The notes beneath the pieces are model-generated. The model made no database searches. It was not told the origin of the DNA and saw nothing but the letters and a program-made list of their open reading frames with translations. The translations under genes and the position numbers were made by a program. DNA of 64,000 bases from Cognatundibacterium aquatile (GTDB lineage: Bacteria; Pseudomonadota; Gammaproteobacteria; Burkholderiales; Burkholderiaceae_D): the NCBI RefSeq assembly GCF_014699135.1, contig NZ_JACOFT010000003.1, positions 558,001 to 622,000 of the forward strand, in the 5' to 3' direction. This document shows, piece after piece, positions 1 to 9,421 of the stretch (within the stretch, counting starts at the first letter, position 1; the number at the start of each line of letters is the position of its first letter).

Positions 1-1827
1 TTTTTTGCGCTGGTACTGATTCTGGCAGAAGTTTACGCGTGGCTGGTGTTGCTGTTGGGATATCTGCAAACTGCCTGGCCTCTGAGGCGCAAACCTGTCA
101 TCTTACCGACCGATACATCAAGCTGGCCAGTTGTTGATCTGTTTATTCCGACATATAACGAAGATTTGGCAGTCGTCAAACCGACCGTGATGGCGGCGAT
201 GGGCATAGACTGGCCAAAAGATAAATTGAATATCATTATTCTGGACGATGGGCGGCGTCCGGAATTTGCTGAGTTCGCTGAGACGATTGGTGTCCAGTGT
301 TTTACGCGCTCGGATAATAACCACGCCAAAGCAGGCAACATTAACGCAGCGCTGAAGCGCACCACGGGTGAATTTGTCGCGATTTTTGACTGCGATCACA
401 TGCCGACCCGCTCGTTTTTGCAATACACGATGGGATGGTTTCTGGTCGATCCGAAACTGGCGATGATACAGACGCCCCATCATTTTTTGTCACCCGACCC
501 GTTCGAGAGAAATCTGCATACGTTCCGACATGTACCCAACGAAGGCGAGCTGTTTTACGGCTTGATTCAGGATGGAAATGATTTATGGAACGCGACTTTC
601 TTTTGTGGCTCCTGCGCTATTTTGCGGCGTACTTATCTGGAAGAGATTGGTGGTATCGCCGTTGAAACCGTGACTGAAGATGCGCACACCGCATTAAAAA
701 TGCAGCGGCTTGGATATAACACGGCGTATCTGGCACTGCCACAAGCGGCGGGACTGGCAACCGAAAGTTTGTCTGCACACGTGGGGCAACGCATACGCTG
801 GGCGCGTGGAATGGCGCAGATTTTCAGGGTCGACAATCCTTTGTTCGGTAAGGGGCTGACTTTTGGTCAGCGACTTTGCTACAGCAATGCGATGCTACAT
901 TTCTTTTACGGTCTGCCGCGCATGGTTTTCCTGTTGGCACCCATCTCGTATCTGTTTTTTGAAGTTCACATCATCAAGGCATCAGCGATTTCTATTGCGG
1001 CATATTCGTTGCCACATTTGCTGCACGCCAACTTGACCAACTCTCGTATTCAGGGCGCTCACCGGCATTCATTCTGGGCTGAAGTCTATGAGGCAACGCT
1101 TGCCTGGTACATCTTCCGGCCAACGATGGTGGCGTTGATTAATCCAAAATTAGGTAAGTTCAACGTAACCGCCAAAGGTGGTTTAGTTGAAGAGGAGCAC
1201 TTTGACTGGGTGATTTCCAAACCCTACCTGGTGATGCTGGCCTTGAATATTTTAGGTTTCATCGTCGGTATCGGACGGGCTATCTGGTGGAATAGCTATG
1301 AGCTCGACACAGTTTTGCTGAACATGTTATGGACGATTTATAACCTGATTATTCTTGGTGCGACTCTTGCCGTGGCAACCGAGTCCAAGCAGGTACGGCG
1401 CTCGCACCGCGTCCGTGCAGAGTTGAGCGCCACATTGCGTTTGCCAAACGGACACTCCTTTGTTTGTCAGACCGAGGATTTTTCTATGGGCGGAATGTCA
1501 CTCAAAGTACCCGAAGGCTTCAAAATGGAGAAAGGCGAAGAGGCAATGATTTCGCTGTATGGTACGAATGGCGAATGTTTATTTCCATCGAAAGTTATTT
1601 TCTCAAAAGAGAATTTATTGAGTCTGCAATTTCTGGATCTGAGTTTACAGCAACAGATGGATCTGATCAGTTGCACAATTGGCCGGGCAGACGTTTGGTT
1701 GAATTGGTCCGAGGAACGCGATCTGGATCATCCTTTGAATGGTTTAAAAGAAATTGCCTTTCATAGTATGCGTGGTTTTATCCGGTTCGGAGCCGGATTG
1801 AGGCAATACTTAGGAAAAAGCGCTTAG
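1..1827 (+). CDS. bcsA: Cellulose synthase catalytic subunit BcsA (5' partial)
   Basis: Inner-membrane processive glycosyltransferase polymerising UDP-glucose into beta-1,4-glucan, activated by c-di-GMP. The frame is open from base 1, so the start and the first membrane helices lie outside the window. Counting from the codon at base 46, the GT2 motifs are a DDG at about 67-69, DCD at 115-117, TED at 210-212 and QRIRW at 248-252. Several membrane helices follow. A C-terminal PilZ domain shows its c-di-GMP signature, RRSHR at about 451-455 and DFSMGG at 478-483. bcsB begins 3 bases after the stop. The family assignment is secure; c-di-GMP control is inferred from the intact PilZ motif. Confidence 0.96.
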   Translation, partial: FFALVLILAEVYAWLVLLLGYLQTAWPLRRKPVILPTDTSSWPVVDLFIPTYNEDLAVVKPTVMAAMGIDWPKDKLNIIILDDGRRPEFAEFAETIGVQCFTRSDNNHAKAGNINAALKRTTGEFVAIFDCDHMPTRSFLQYTMGWFLVDPKLAMIQTPHHFLSPDPFERNLHTFRHVPNEGELFYGLIQDGNDLWNATFFCGSCAILRRTYLEEIGGIAVETVTEDAHTALKMQRLGYNTAYLALPQAAGLATESLSAHVGQRIRWARGMAQIFRVDNPLFGKGLTFGQRLCYSNAMLHFFYGLPRMVFLLAPISYLFFEVHIIKASAISIAAYSLPHLLHANLTNSRIQGAHRHSFWAEVYEATLAWYIFRPTMVALINPKLGKFNVTAKGGLVEEEHFDWVISKPYLVMLALNILGFIVGIGRAIWWNSYELDTVLLNMLWTIYNLIILGATLAVATESKQVRRSHRVRAELSATLRLPNGHSFVCQTEDFSMGGMSLKVPEGFKMEKGEEAMISLYGTNGECLFPSKVIFSKENLLSLQFLDLSLQQQMDLISCTIGRADVWLNWSEERDLDHPLNGLKEIAFHSMRGFIRFGAGLRQYLGKSA

Positions 1828-1830
1828 CAC

Positions 1831-4209
1831 ATGAATACACTTACTGAAGCGAACATTGTGAAAAACATGAAATCAACATTGCCTTGGAAAAAAACTGTCA
1901 AAACCACGCTTGCCCTGGCAATTGCATTTGGCATGAGTGTGACGGCGCATGATGACGTTTTTGCGAAATCGAAGCGCGCAAAATCTGCTGAAGCGCAAAC
2001 GGAAGAAACGGAAAAGACACTGACAAGTGATGCCTCTGCCGTTGCTTCAACGCCAGTTCTTGGCCAAAAAGTGTATACCATCAGCCTCAAGCAGATGGGG
2101 CAGGGCTCGAATATCGAATTGCGTGGTGTTGAAGGTGAGCGTACATTTCCTTTCACAGTCCGCAGTGACGAAGTGATTACTTCGGCAAAAATACGTTATG
2201 GCATTGCGTATTCGCCAGCGCTGTTGCCGGATTTATCCCATATCAAAGTTTCGGTTAACAATGAGCTGGTCAGCGTTGTGCCCCTGCCGAAAGATAATCC
2301 TAAGGGGATCGTCCGCGAAGATAATATCGACCCACGGTTTTTTGCAGACTTTAATCAGCTCAGTTTCAAACTGATAGGGCATTACACCAGAGAATGTGAA
2401 GACCCATATCATTCCAGTTTGTGGGCGAAAATCAGTAATACGACGCAATTGGAGCTGACCGTCAGCACAATCGATTTGGCGAATGATCTGGCGCTGTTGC
2501 CTGGGCCATTCTTTGACAAGCGCGATTCCAAATTGCTGGAGTTGCCGTTTGTGTTGCCCAATGGAGCATCATTGGAATTGTTGCGCAATGCCGGTGTTGT
2601 GGCTTCCTGGTTTGGTCAGTTGGCGTCCTATCGCGGTGCTCGTTTTCCGGTCGCTGATGGCATGCCAAAATCACATGCGATCGTATTCGCAACGACGAAA
2701 GAAGCACCTGCCGGTGTGCAATTACCTGTGATCAATGGCCCGACCTTGATGGTGGTACCAAATCCGCAAAACCCGAAAACAAAGTTGTTGTTAGTTTTAG
2801 GACGTGACAATGCAGAGCTGAAAATTGCGACGCAAGCTTTGACACTGGGACAAACGGCATTGGCAGGTCAGACGGCGATTATCCGTAACTTTAAAGAGCC
2901 CGCGCTGCGTAAAGCCTATGATGCGCCTAAATGGCTGCCAACTTCGCGGCCGGTTAAATTCGGCGAACTGACCCCGCTGCAAAGTTTGCAGGTGAATGGC
3001 CTGACGCCCGATCTGATCCGGATTAACATGCGGGTGGCACCTGACTTGTTCACCTGGCAGACCGAGGGCGTTCCTATGGATCTGCGCTATCGCTTTACGC
3101 CCAGACCAACGATTGACAAGTCGACGTTAAATATCGGTATTAATGATGGTTTTGTCCGCGCATTGTCTTTGTCTGGTGCAGAACCGGAAAAAGGCAAGAT
3201 CAAAGAATCTGTGATGCTTTTCTTCAAGTCCGGTTTGCGTTACGCTCAGGAGGAGATACAAGTACCGACATTCAGAATCGGCGCTGAAAACCAACTGCAA
3301 TTTCACTTCTTCTATGACTATCCTAAGCAAGGTGCTTGTAAAGATGTGTATCTGGATAACGTGCGGTCTACGATTGACCCAGATTCGACCATAGATTTTT
3401 CACACATGCCGCATTACGCGACATACCCCAACCTTGCCTACATTGCGAATGCCGGCTTCCCGTTTACCAAATTGGCAGATTTATCTGAAACGGCTGTCAT
3501 TCTCCCTGAGCGCGCCAGTAATCAGGAGCTGGAAGTTTTTTTCAATCTGATGGGGCGTATGGGGGAATCAACCGGCTATCCTGTCACTAACAATACCGTG
3601 ATCTACGGTAGCGATGTCGAAAAACACAGCAATAAAGATTTGCTCGTGATTGCGACTAACGGTAACCAGCCTCTTTTGAAACAATGGTCAAAATATATGC
3701 CACTGACCATTGATGAAACAGGGAACCGTTTGCAATTGCCGACCGGATTTTTACGTGTTCTGGCGCGCTGGGCTGGTAAAGATCTGGATGAACTCGAGCG
3801 TAAATCCGGCGAAATGTTAGCCAGCACCGGAAGTGCATTTGGCACCGTTATGCAGTTTGAATCGCCATTGTCTGGCGGTCACAGCGTTGTCGTCGTGACT
3901 TCTGGCAGCCCCCGCGGCTTACTGGATGTGACAGATGGTTTGAATAAAGCCGATCTTCGCAGCCAATTCCAGGGCGATCTGGTGTTGATTAAAGGTGATA
4001 AGGTCATCAATGCATTGATCGGTAACACCTATTATTCCGGTCATCTGCCGTTATGGACCTGGCTGAAGTGGAATCTGTCGACAAAACCTGTCTTGCTGAT
4101 TGCTTTCCTGATGTTGGCGTCATTGATTGCCGCCGCTTTACTGTTCCGTTATTTACGGAAAAAGGCAGCCCAGCGCTTGAAGGCGAATGAGCCCAAAGAT
4201 CAACATTGA
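1831..4209 (+). CDS. bcsB: Cellulose synthase regulatory/periplasmic subunit BcsB
   Basis: Periplasmic, membrane-anchored partner of BcsA that guides the nascent glucan and is needed for synthase activity. The 792-residue length is normal for BcsB. A hydrophobic export segment lies at about residues 25-45 and a single C-terminal anchor helix near 755-775, followed by a basic tail (RYLRKKAAQRLK). The first ATG, 3 bases after bcsA, is used. A second ATG at 1867 would give a more usual signal-peptide length, and neither has a strong ribosome binding site. Translation is probably coupled to bcsA. A perfect hairpin terminator follows the gene, which separates it transcriptionally from bcsC. Confidence 0.93.
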   Translation: MNTLTEANIVKNMKSTLPWKKTVKTTLALAIAFGMSVTAHDDVFAKSKRAKSAEAQTEETEKTLTSDASAVASTPVLGQKVYTISLKQMGQGSNIELRGVEGERTFPFTVRSDEVITSAKIRYGIAYSPALLPDLSHIKVSVNNELVSVVPLPKDNPKGIVREDNIDPRFFADFNQLSFKLIGHYTRECEDPYHSSLWAKISNTTQLELTVSTIDLANDLALLPGPFFDKRDSKLLELPFVLPNGASLELLRNAGVVASWFGQLASYRGARFPVADGMPKSHAIVFATTKEAPAGVQLPVINGPTLMVVPNPQNPKTKLLLVLGRDNAELKIATQALTLGQTALAGQTAIIRNFKEPALRKAYDAPKWLPTSRPVKFGELTPLQSLQVNGLTPDLIRINMRVAPDLFTWQTEGVPMDLRYRFTPRPTIDKSTLNIGINDGFVRALSLSGAEPEKGKIKESVMLFFKSGLRYAQEEIQVPTFRIGAENQLQFHFFYDYPKQGACKDVYLDNVRSTIDPDSTIDFSHMPHYATYPNLAYIANAGFPFTKLADLSETAVILPERASNQELEVFFNLMGRMGESTGYPVTNNTVIYGSDVEKHSNKDLLVIATNGNQPLLKQWSKYMPLTIDETGNRLQLPTGFLRVLARWAGKDLDELERKSGEMLASTGSAFGTVMQFESPLSGGHSVVVVTSGSPRGLLDVTDGLNKADLRSQFQGDLVLIKGDKVINALIGNTYYSGHLPLWTWLKWNLSTKPVLLIAFLMLASLIAAALLFRYLRKKAAQRLKANEPKDQH

Positions 4210-4246
4210 TACATCAAAAATAACTGAATAAAAGAGTAAATTTACG

Positions 4247-4283
4247 CAGGCAGACCACATGATTGTGGTCTGCCTGTTTATAA
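4247..4283 (+). terminator. Intrinsic terminator after bcsB
   Basis: A perfect 13-bp inverted repeat (4247-4259 with 4264-4276) has a 4-base loop and is followed by a T/A-rich tail. It lies between bcsB and bcsC, so the cellulose genes are probably at least two transcription units, or bcsC is reached only by read-through. Confidence 0.8.
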
Positions 4284-4366
4284 TTTAATGCCAGTTTTAA
4301 AGCAGATTTCAAATTCTCCAATTGAGGTAGAGATCGCTTCATCAAAGTGTTGAATAGGGGATGGTA

Positions 4367-7300
4367 ATGGTTTTCAAAAGAAAAGCGATGGCGTTGGCGC
4401 TTTTAGCGATGTGTGTCGAATGCAGCACTGCTTTTGCAAACTCTCCTCTGACCCAGAAATTAGTTGAGCAGGCACATTTTTGGGAGCAGCGCGGTCGTGA
4501 CGATAACGCCGCCGATGCCTGGCGCAAGGTACTGAAAGTCGATGCGAATAATATTGAGGCATTGGTCGCACTGGGTATATTCGACGCTCACAGCGGCAAT
4601 GCCGATCTCGCGAAAAATCATCTGGATAAGCTGAAAGAAGTGAAGGCGGCAAGCGCGCAAATTCGTCTGGTAGAAAAAGCGATCAGTCTCGGTACTGCCG
4701 GGGGCAAGTCTCAGCTTGAAAATGCCAGAAGACTGGCGCAGCAAGGCGATACTGAGGCAGCGGCCGACAGTTATCGCATGATCGGCGATGTGAAAGGTGA
4801 TGCGGCGCTTGAATATTATCAGGTGCTGGCCGGTACTAAATCTGGTTATGCCGAGGCAAAACGCGGCCTTGAAAAACTGGCGAAAGAAAATCCCTCCAAC
4901 CATAAATATGCTTTGGCTTATGCGCAAACGCTGACGTACCGCGATGCCAGCAGACCGGAAGGCCTAGCCTTGCTGGAGAGTCTGACCAGTAAAGCGGACG
5001 TATCCAGGCAGGCGGAAGAGGCATGGCGTCAGGCATTAACCTGGATGGGGCTGCAAAGCAGCAACAGTAAATATTTCCGGAACTATCTGGAAAAACACCC
5101 GCAGGATAAAACCATACAAGATAAACTTGCGAGCGTGAATCGTCCGGTCAGGAATGATGCGCCGGAAGAGCGCCGTCCCGTCAATAAGCCCAAGCCTGAG
5201 AGTCCTTTAGCAAAAGGATCTGCAATCGGGTTTAAAGCACTTGATGCCAATGATGTGCCGACGGCAGAGAAAGAATTCCAGTCACTGATCAAATCTCATC
5301 CTAAAGATCCTGTTGGTTATGGTGGCATGGGGCTGGTCAAAATGCGCCAGGAAGAATTTATTGAAGCGCGTAAATTCCTGCAAAAAGCCTTAGATTTTTC
5401 GTCCGCAAAAGCGAAATCGAATTGGAAGCAAGCATTTGACGGCGCCAATTATTGGGCACTGATCGAAGATGCACGCACCGCTTTTGAAGATGCTGACAGC
5501 GTAAAAGGGATCGCGTTATTGCGTAAAGCGGTTGAGATCAATGGCACCGAGCCATCCGGACTTTTACAACTCGCCGATGCGTTGCAGGCTGAAAACGATA
5601 TGGCTGGCGCAGAAGAAAACTTTAAGCGTGTTTTTAATGCAGATAAAAAAGAAATGCGCGCGCTCGATGGTCTGATCGGCATCTATGTTTTGCAGAAGCG
5701 ACTCAGTGATCTGGAGGCGCTCGGTGAATATTTATTACCTCGTCACCTGGCGATCGTCGCGAATCTGAAGTCTGAGCAAATGGCGGCTCAGGCCAAGCAA
5801 CTTGAAGCAGCAGGCGATATCGTCGGCGCGCAAAGGGTGTTGGAAGACGCGATTCTGATCAAGCCGGAAGATGCCTGGTTAAGAATGTCGCTGGCCAAAA
5901 TTTATCTGAAACGGGACATGGCACCGCAGGCGCAGGCATTGTTAGATGCACTGACCAATGTTGAAAAACCCGATGCAGAGGCGCTTTATGTCAGCGCCTT
6001 GCTCAGTCAGATGCAGCAGCTCTGGTGGGAGGGTTTGCAAACATTGGAGCGCGTCCCTGCCAACGCGCGCAAACCAGAAATGTTTGCCCTGCAAAAGCAA
6101 TTATGGATACGCGTCCAGCTTGACCGGATTGATCTTCTGAACAAACGTGGCTATGTCGATCAGGTAAGGGAAATTCTGACACAGATTGAAGCGGCGGCAG
6201 GAACAGATAACGAGTACATCGGCACTCTTGCGGCCTTGTACATCAAGTTAGGCGATACCGAACGCGGTTTTGCCATGATACGGCAGGCGGTACAAAATAC
6301 GCAGCAACCTTCCGCCAGCCTTTTGTTGCAATACGCCAGCACCTTGATGCAGGCGAATCAGGAAGCCGAGCTGGAAGCCGTGATGCGTAAAGTGGCGGCG
6401 ATGCCGAAATTGCAGGAGGATGAAATTAAATCCTTTAAGCAATTACAAAAGGCATTGTCCATGCGTTACTCCGAGCGCGCCAGAGAAGCAAAAGACTACG
6501 CGGCGGCTTATGCTTATATCCAGCCTTATCTGATAGAGACGCCGGACGATAATTTATTGCTGCTGACGTTGGCGCGTATTTATTCGTCTGCTGGTGACAG
6601 CGAACCGGCAAAAGAGTTGTACACCAAAGTACTGGAAACCGATCCGGATAATCCCGAGGTATTACAAGGACTGGTCTTTGCGGCGATACAGATCAAAGAT
6701 TTCAGTGGCGCTGAGAATTACCTTGATAAATTAATGCGCATGCAGCCAGAGAATCCGCGCTTTATTGCGCTGGCGGGGAATGTTGCACGGGCACAGGGGC
6801 ATAACGGCAAAGCCTTAGGCTATTTCAAAAAAGCACTGGCACTGGAACAGGCACAGCGCCCATTGTCCGGCGCAGGTGTCGATGGTTTGCGTCTGGTCAC
6901 ACCAGGTTCGGTTGCTAACAACCTCAACAATTTCAAAGTCAATCCTTTTGCTGAACGTAAGGCTGACGTTGTTCCGGCAGTGACGCAAGTCGCAGCACCT
7001 GCGCCAGTGAGTGCGCCAGCGACGCCCATGCCACCGGTATTGAAAGAGGTGCCACAACTTGCACCGCAATATGCTGCCGCGGCGAAGCCTGCAAGCGCAA
7101 CATCCGCAGCGGTCGCGCCGGTCTCTGCAACACCGCTGGTTGCGAATGGAGTTACCCCCGGTTCGACAAGTACATCAGGTACAACCAATACGATAGCTAT
7201 ACCCGCCGCCGTCAGTAACTCAACTGGCGTGGCTGTTGCTGGCAATGCCGGCAACAAAACAGTGAACGCGCCAGCATTGCTCAGCGTGCCTGCTGCGCCA

Positions 7301-8692
7301 CCAGTATCTCAGGGTTCTGCTGTGATTCGCAGTAACCCTTTACCACTAGCGAAGCCTGTAGCAGGAAACGCAGTCAGCGGAGCCGAGGTAAAAAAAGTCT
7401 CACCGCTATCATCTGCCAAGTCAACGGCACCTGTCAGCGCGGAAGAGGCCGCACTGATCAAAGAGATTGATGCCCTGAATGAATTGAACCGCTCCGAAGT
7501 CACCGCCGGATTTGCTGCCCGCGCACGCAGCGGACAAAGCGGTTTATCTCAGTTGAAAGATCTGGAAACACCGATAGAAGCACATATCACTACCTTGGGT
7601 TATGGCCAGTTTGGCCTGAAGGTGATTCCGGTTGTGATTGATGCCGGTACCTTGCAACTGAATGATGCGAATATCGCAGGTCAGTTCGGTCGCAATACGA
7701 TACTCAATGAACAGGCCAAATTCGCCAAAATCGCTTTTTCAACGCAGGCCAGAACGCGCGGTTTATCAGATGCATCTTCGATAGAGCAGGTGGCGAGAGG
7801 AGTTGCGCTGAATCTGAGTTATGAGTTAGCCGGAGTGAAGCTCGATGTCGGTTCCAGTCCTTTGAACTTCCCTATCCAGAATGTTGTCGGCGGGCTGCGC
7901 TGGAGCACGCAGTCGGACGGTCTGAATTTCAGTGCAGAAGTGTCCCGTCGTTCTGTGACGGATAGTTATCTGTCGTATGCGGGAGCAAAAGACAGCCTGT
8001 ACGGGTTGAGCTGGGGCGGCGTCACCAGAAACGGCTTGCGTCTGGATGCGTCCTACGACGGCGAGGATGGCGGTGTTTACGGTGCGCTTGGCCTGTATGG
8101 CATCAATGGTAAAAACGTCGTTAAAAACACGATGGTCGATGCAGGTGCCGGTATTTACTGGCGTGCTTACCGGACCAAAGACACCACAGTCACAACGGGG
8201 CTCGGCCTGAATTCGAGTTTCTATAAAAAGAATCTGCGTTACTTCACTTACGGCCACGGTGGGTATTTCAGCCCGCAATCGTATGTCGCTCTGAATGTGC
8301 CACTGGAAATCAGCGGACGTTATGGCAAGTTGTCGTATCAGGCCGGTGCTTCGGTTGGTGTCCAGCATTTCCGCGAAGATGCGGCGCCGTACTACCCGCT
8401 GATCAGCGCAGACCAGACTGAGCTGGAGTTATTTGCGGCGGCGAATCCTGCGTTGAATATTGCCAGCAGCTATGCCGGGCAGTCGCATACCGGATTGCAA
8501 TACAAAATTTCAGGCGCATTAGAGTATTTGCTGTCGCCGCATTTTACTTTGGGCGGCAGGTTATCTGCCGATAATTCCGGTGACTTCACCGATGCCAGCG
8601 GCATGCTGTATATCCGTTACACCTTTGAGCCACGGCGAGGTCAGGTCTCGTTCCCGCCGATTGCGCCTAAGCCTTACTATCTGGGAAATTGA
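4367..8692 (+). CDS. bcsC: Cellulose export outer-membrane protein BcsC (TPR plus beta-barrel)
   Basis: Outer-membrane porin with a long periplasmic TPR scaffold through which cellulose leaves the cell. A Sec signal peptide ends near ...CSTAFA. TPR-like helical repeats fill roughly residues 25-860, then a low-complexity Ala/Pro/Ser/Thr linker of about 170 residues (about 868-1040), then the BCSC_C barrel domain from about residue 1065 to the end. I chose ATG 4367 because the AGGGG at 4356-4360 sits 6 bases before it but abuts the alternative ATG at 4361. The length (1441 aa) is above the E. coli protein, mostly because of the linker. No bcsZ endoglucanase gene lies between bcsB and bcsC. Confidence 0.93.
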   Translation: MVFKRKAMALALLAMCVECSTAFANSPLTQKLVEQAHFWEQRGRDDNAADAWRKVLKVDANNIEALVALGIFDAHSGNADLAKNHLDKLKEVKAASAQIRLVEKAISLGTAGGKSQLENARRLAQQGDTEAAADSYRMIGDVKGDAALEYYQVLAGTKSGYAEAKRGLEKLAKENPSNHKYALAYAQTLTYRDASRPEGLALLESLTSKADVSRQAEEAWRQALTWMGLQSSNSKYFRNYLEKHPQDKTIQDKLASVNRPVRNDAPEERRPVNKPKPESPLAKGSAIGFKALDANDVPTAEKEFQSLIKSHPKDPVGYGGMGLVKMRQEEFIEARKFLQKALDFSSAKAKSNWKQAFDGANYWALIEDARTAFEDADSVKGIALLRKAVEINGTEPSGLLQLADALQAENDMAGAEENFKRVFNADKKEMRALDGLIGIYVLQKRLSDLEALGEYLLPRHLAIVANLKSEQMAAQAKQLEAAGDIVGAQRVLEDAILIKPEDAWLRMSLAKIYLKRDMAPQAQALLDALTNVEKPDAEALYVSALLSQMQQLWWEGLQTLERVPANARKPEMFALQKQLWIRVQLDRIDLLNKRGYVDQVREILTQIEAAAGTDNEYIGTLAALYIKLGDTERGFAMIRQAVQNTQQPSASLLLQYASTLMQANQEAELEAVMRKVAAMPKLQEDEIKSFKQLQKALSMRYSERAREAKDYAAAYAYIQPYLIETPDDNLLLLTLARIYSSAGDSEPAKELYTKVLETDPDNPEVLQGLVFAAIQIKDFSGAENYLDKLMRMQPENPRFIALAGNVARAQGHNGKALGYFKKALALEQAQRPLSGAGVDGLRLVTPGSVANNLNNFKVNPFAERKADVVPAVTQVAAPAPVSAPATPMPPVLKEVPQLAPQYAAAAKPASATSAAVAPVSATPLVANGVTPGSTSTSGTTNTIAIPAAVSNSTGVAVAGNAGNKTVNAPALLSVPAAPPVSQGSAVIRSNPLPLAKPVAGNAVSGAEVKKVSPLSSAKSTAPVSAEEAALIKEIDALNELNRSEVTAGFAARARSGQSGLSQLKDLETPIEAHITTLGYGQFGLKVIPVVIDAGTLQLNDANIAGQFGRNTILNEQAKFAKIAFSTQARTRGLSDASSIEQVARGVALNLSYELAGVKLDVGSSPLNFPIQNVVGGLRWSTQSDGLNFSAEVSRRSVTDSYLSYAGAKDSLYGLSWGGVTRNGLRLDASYDGEDGGVYGALGLYGINGKNVVKNTMVDAGAGIYWRAYRTKDTTVTTGLGLNSSFYKKNLRYFTYGHGGYFSPQSYVALNVPLEISGRYGKLSYQAGASVGVQHFREDAAPYYPLISADQTELELFAAANPALNIASSYAGQSHTGLQYKISGALEYLLSPHFTLGGRLSADNSGDFTDASGMLYIRYTFEPRRGQVSFPPIAPKPYYLGN

Positions 8693-8695
8693 CCG

Positions 8696-9115
8696 ATGAA
8701 AACTATCATGAATACCTTGATCGTCGCGTCGGCAACGCTGCTGTTATCAACCCTGGTAAGCGCTGCGGATTTACAGGCAGAAGGGCGGGTACATCTGGCG
8801 GAAGGGGACGCCGCTGCAGCCAGTAAAAAATTTGCTGAAGCAGCGAAAGTAAATCCATTTGATGCATCTGCATTGAATAATCAGGCGGTGTCTCTTGCTG
8901 CGCAAGGCGATTATGAAAACGCGCTGAATTTGCTGGAGCGCGCCGTCCGGCTTAATCCTGAGCGTCGTGATATTGCGACCAATCTGACCAGCATGCGGCA
9001 ATGGATGGGGCGCAACGTACCGCAAGTGAAATTGAAAGAGCAGAGCAAACCCATCATGAATGTGTATCCTGAAGGTGATATTCCGCCGGAACCACCAGCG
9101 CTCTGGAAAAAATAA
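8696..9115 (+). CDS. Small exported TPR protein downstream of bcsC
   Basis: 139 residues with a signal peptide (cleavage probably after ...STLVSA) and about two TPR units (about 27-100, including the DYENALNLLERAVRLNPE repeat), then a Pro-rich tail ending PPEPPALWKK. It starts 3 bases after the bcsC stop and is surely co-transcribed with it. I know no named Bcs subunit that matches. It may be a periplasmic adaptor for the TPR scaffold of BcsC, which is inference from position and fold only. Confidence 0.85.
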   Translation: MKTIMNTLIVASATLLLSTLVSAADLQAEGRVHLAEGDAAAASKKFAEAAKVNPFDASALNNQAVSLAAQGDYENALNLLERAVRLNPERRDIATNLTSMRQWMGRNVPQVKLKEQSKPIMNVYPEGDIPPEPPALWKK

Positions 9116-9340
9116 ATACGAATTGGCGGGATTTGGCTTGCCAATTGCTGATTTTTGATGCAATATCAATGCCGAACTTTTTAAGTTTTATCAAAATTTA
9201 ATATAGCGATTCAAGCTAAACGCCTAATTTATGAAACTTGCGCACTTCTTTTTCTTTTTTTACTTTAGCTATTCCAAGCCACAGGCGGTCGGAAGAAGGT
9301 AAGCGCACAAAGAAAAAAAGCTCAACCAGATTTCTGAAAA

Positions 9341-9367
9341 AACCGCCAGTCATGGCGGTTTTTTTTT
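9341..9367 (+). terminator. Intrinsic terminator closing the bcsC operon
   Basis: Stem AACCGCCA / TGGCGGTT (9341-9348, 9353-9360) with a GTCA loop and a long T tract. It is preceded by an A-run, so it could act in both directions. The remainder of the 9116-9421 gap shows no convincing gene. Confidence 0.9.
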
Positions 9368-9421
9368 GCCACAAATTCAACCATTTGCACTTATTTATAC
9401 TTGAAAGACACAGGAGAGAAC

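Noticed and set aside
6820-7257. 145-codon minus-strand ORF inside bcsC
   Set aside because: It is the shadow of the Ala/Pro/Thr-rich linker of BcsC; composition explains the open frame.
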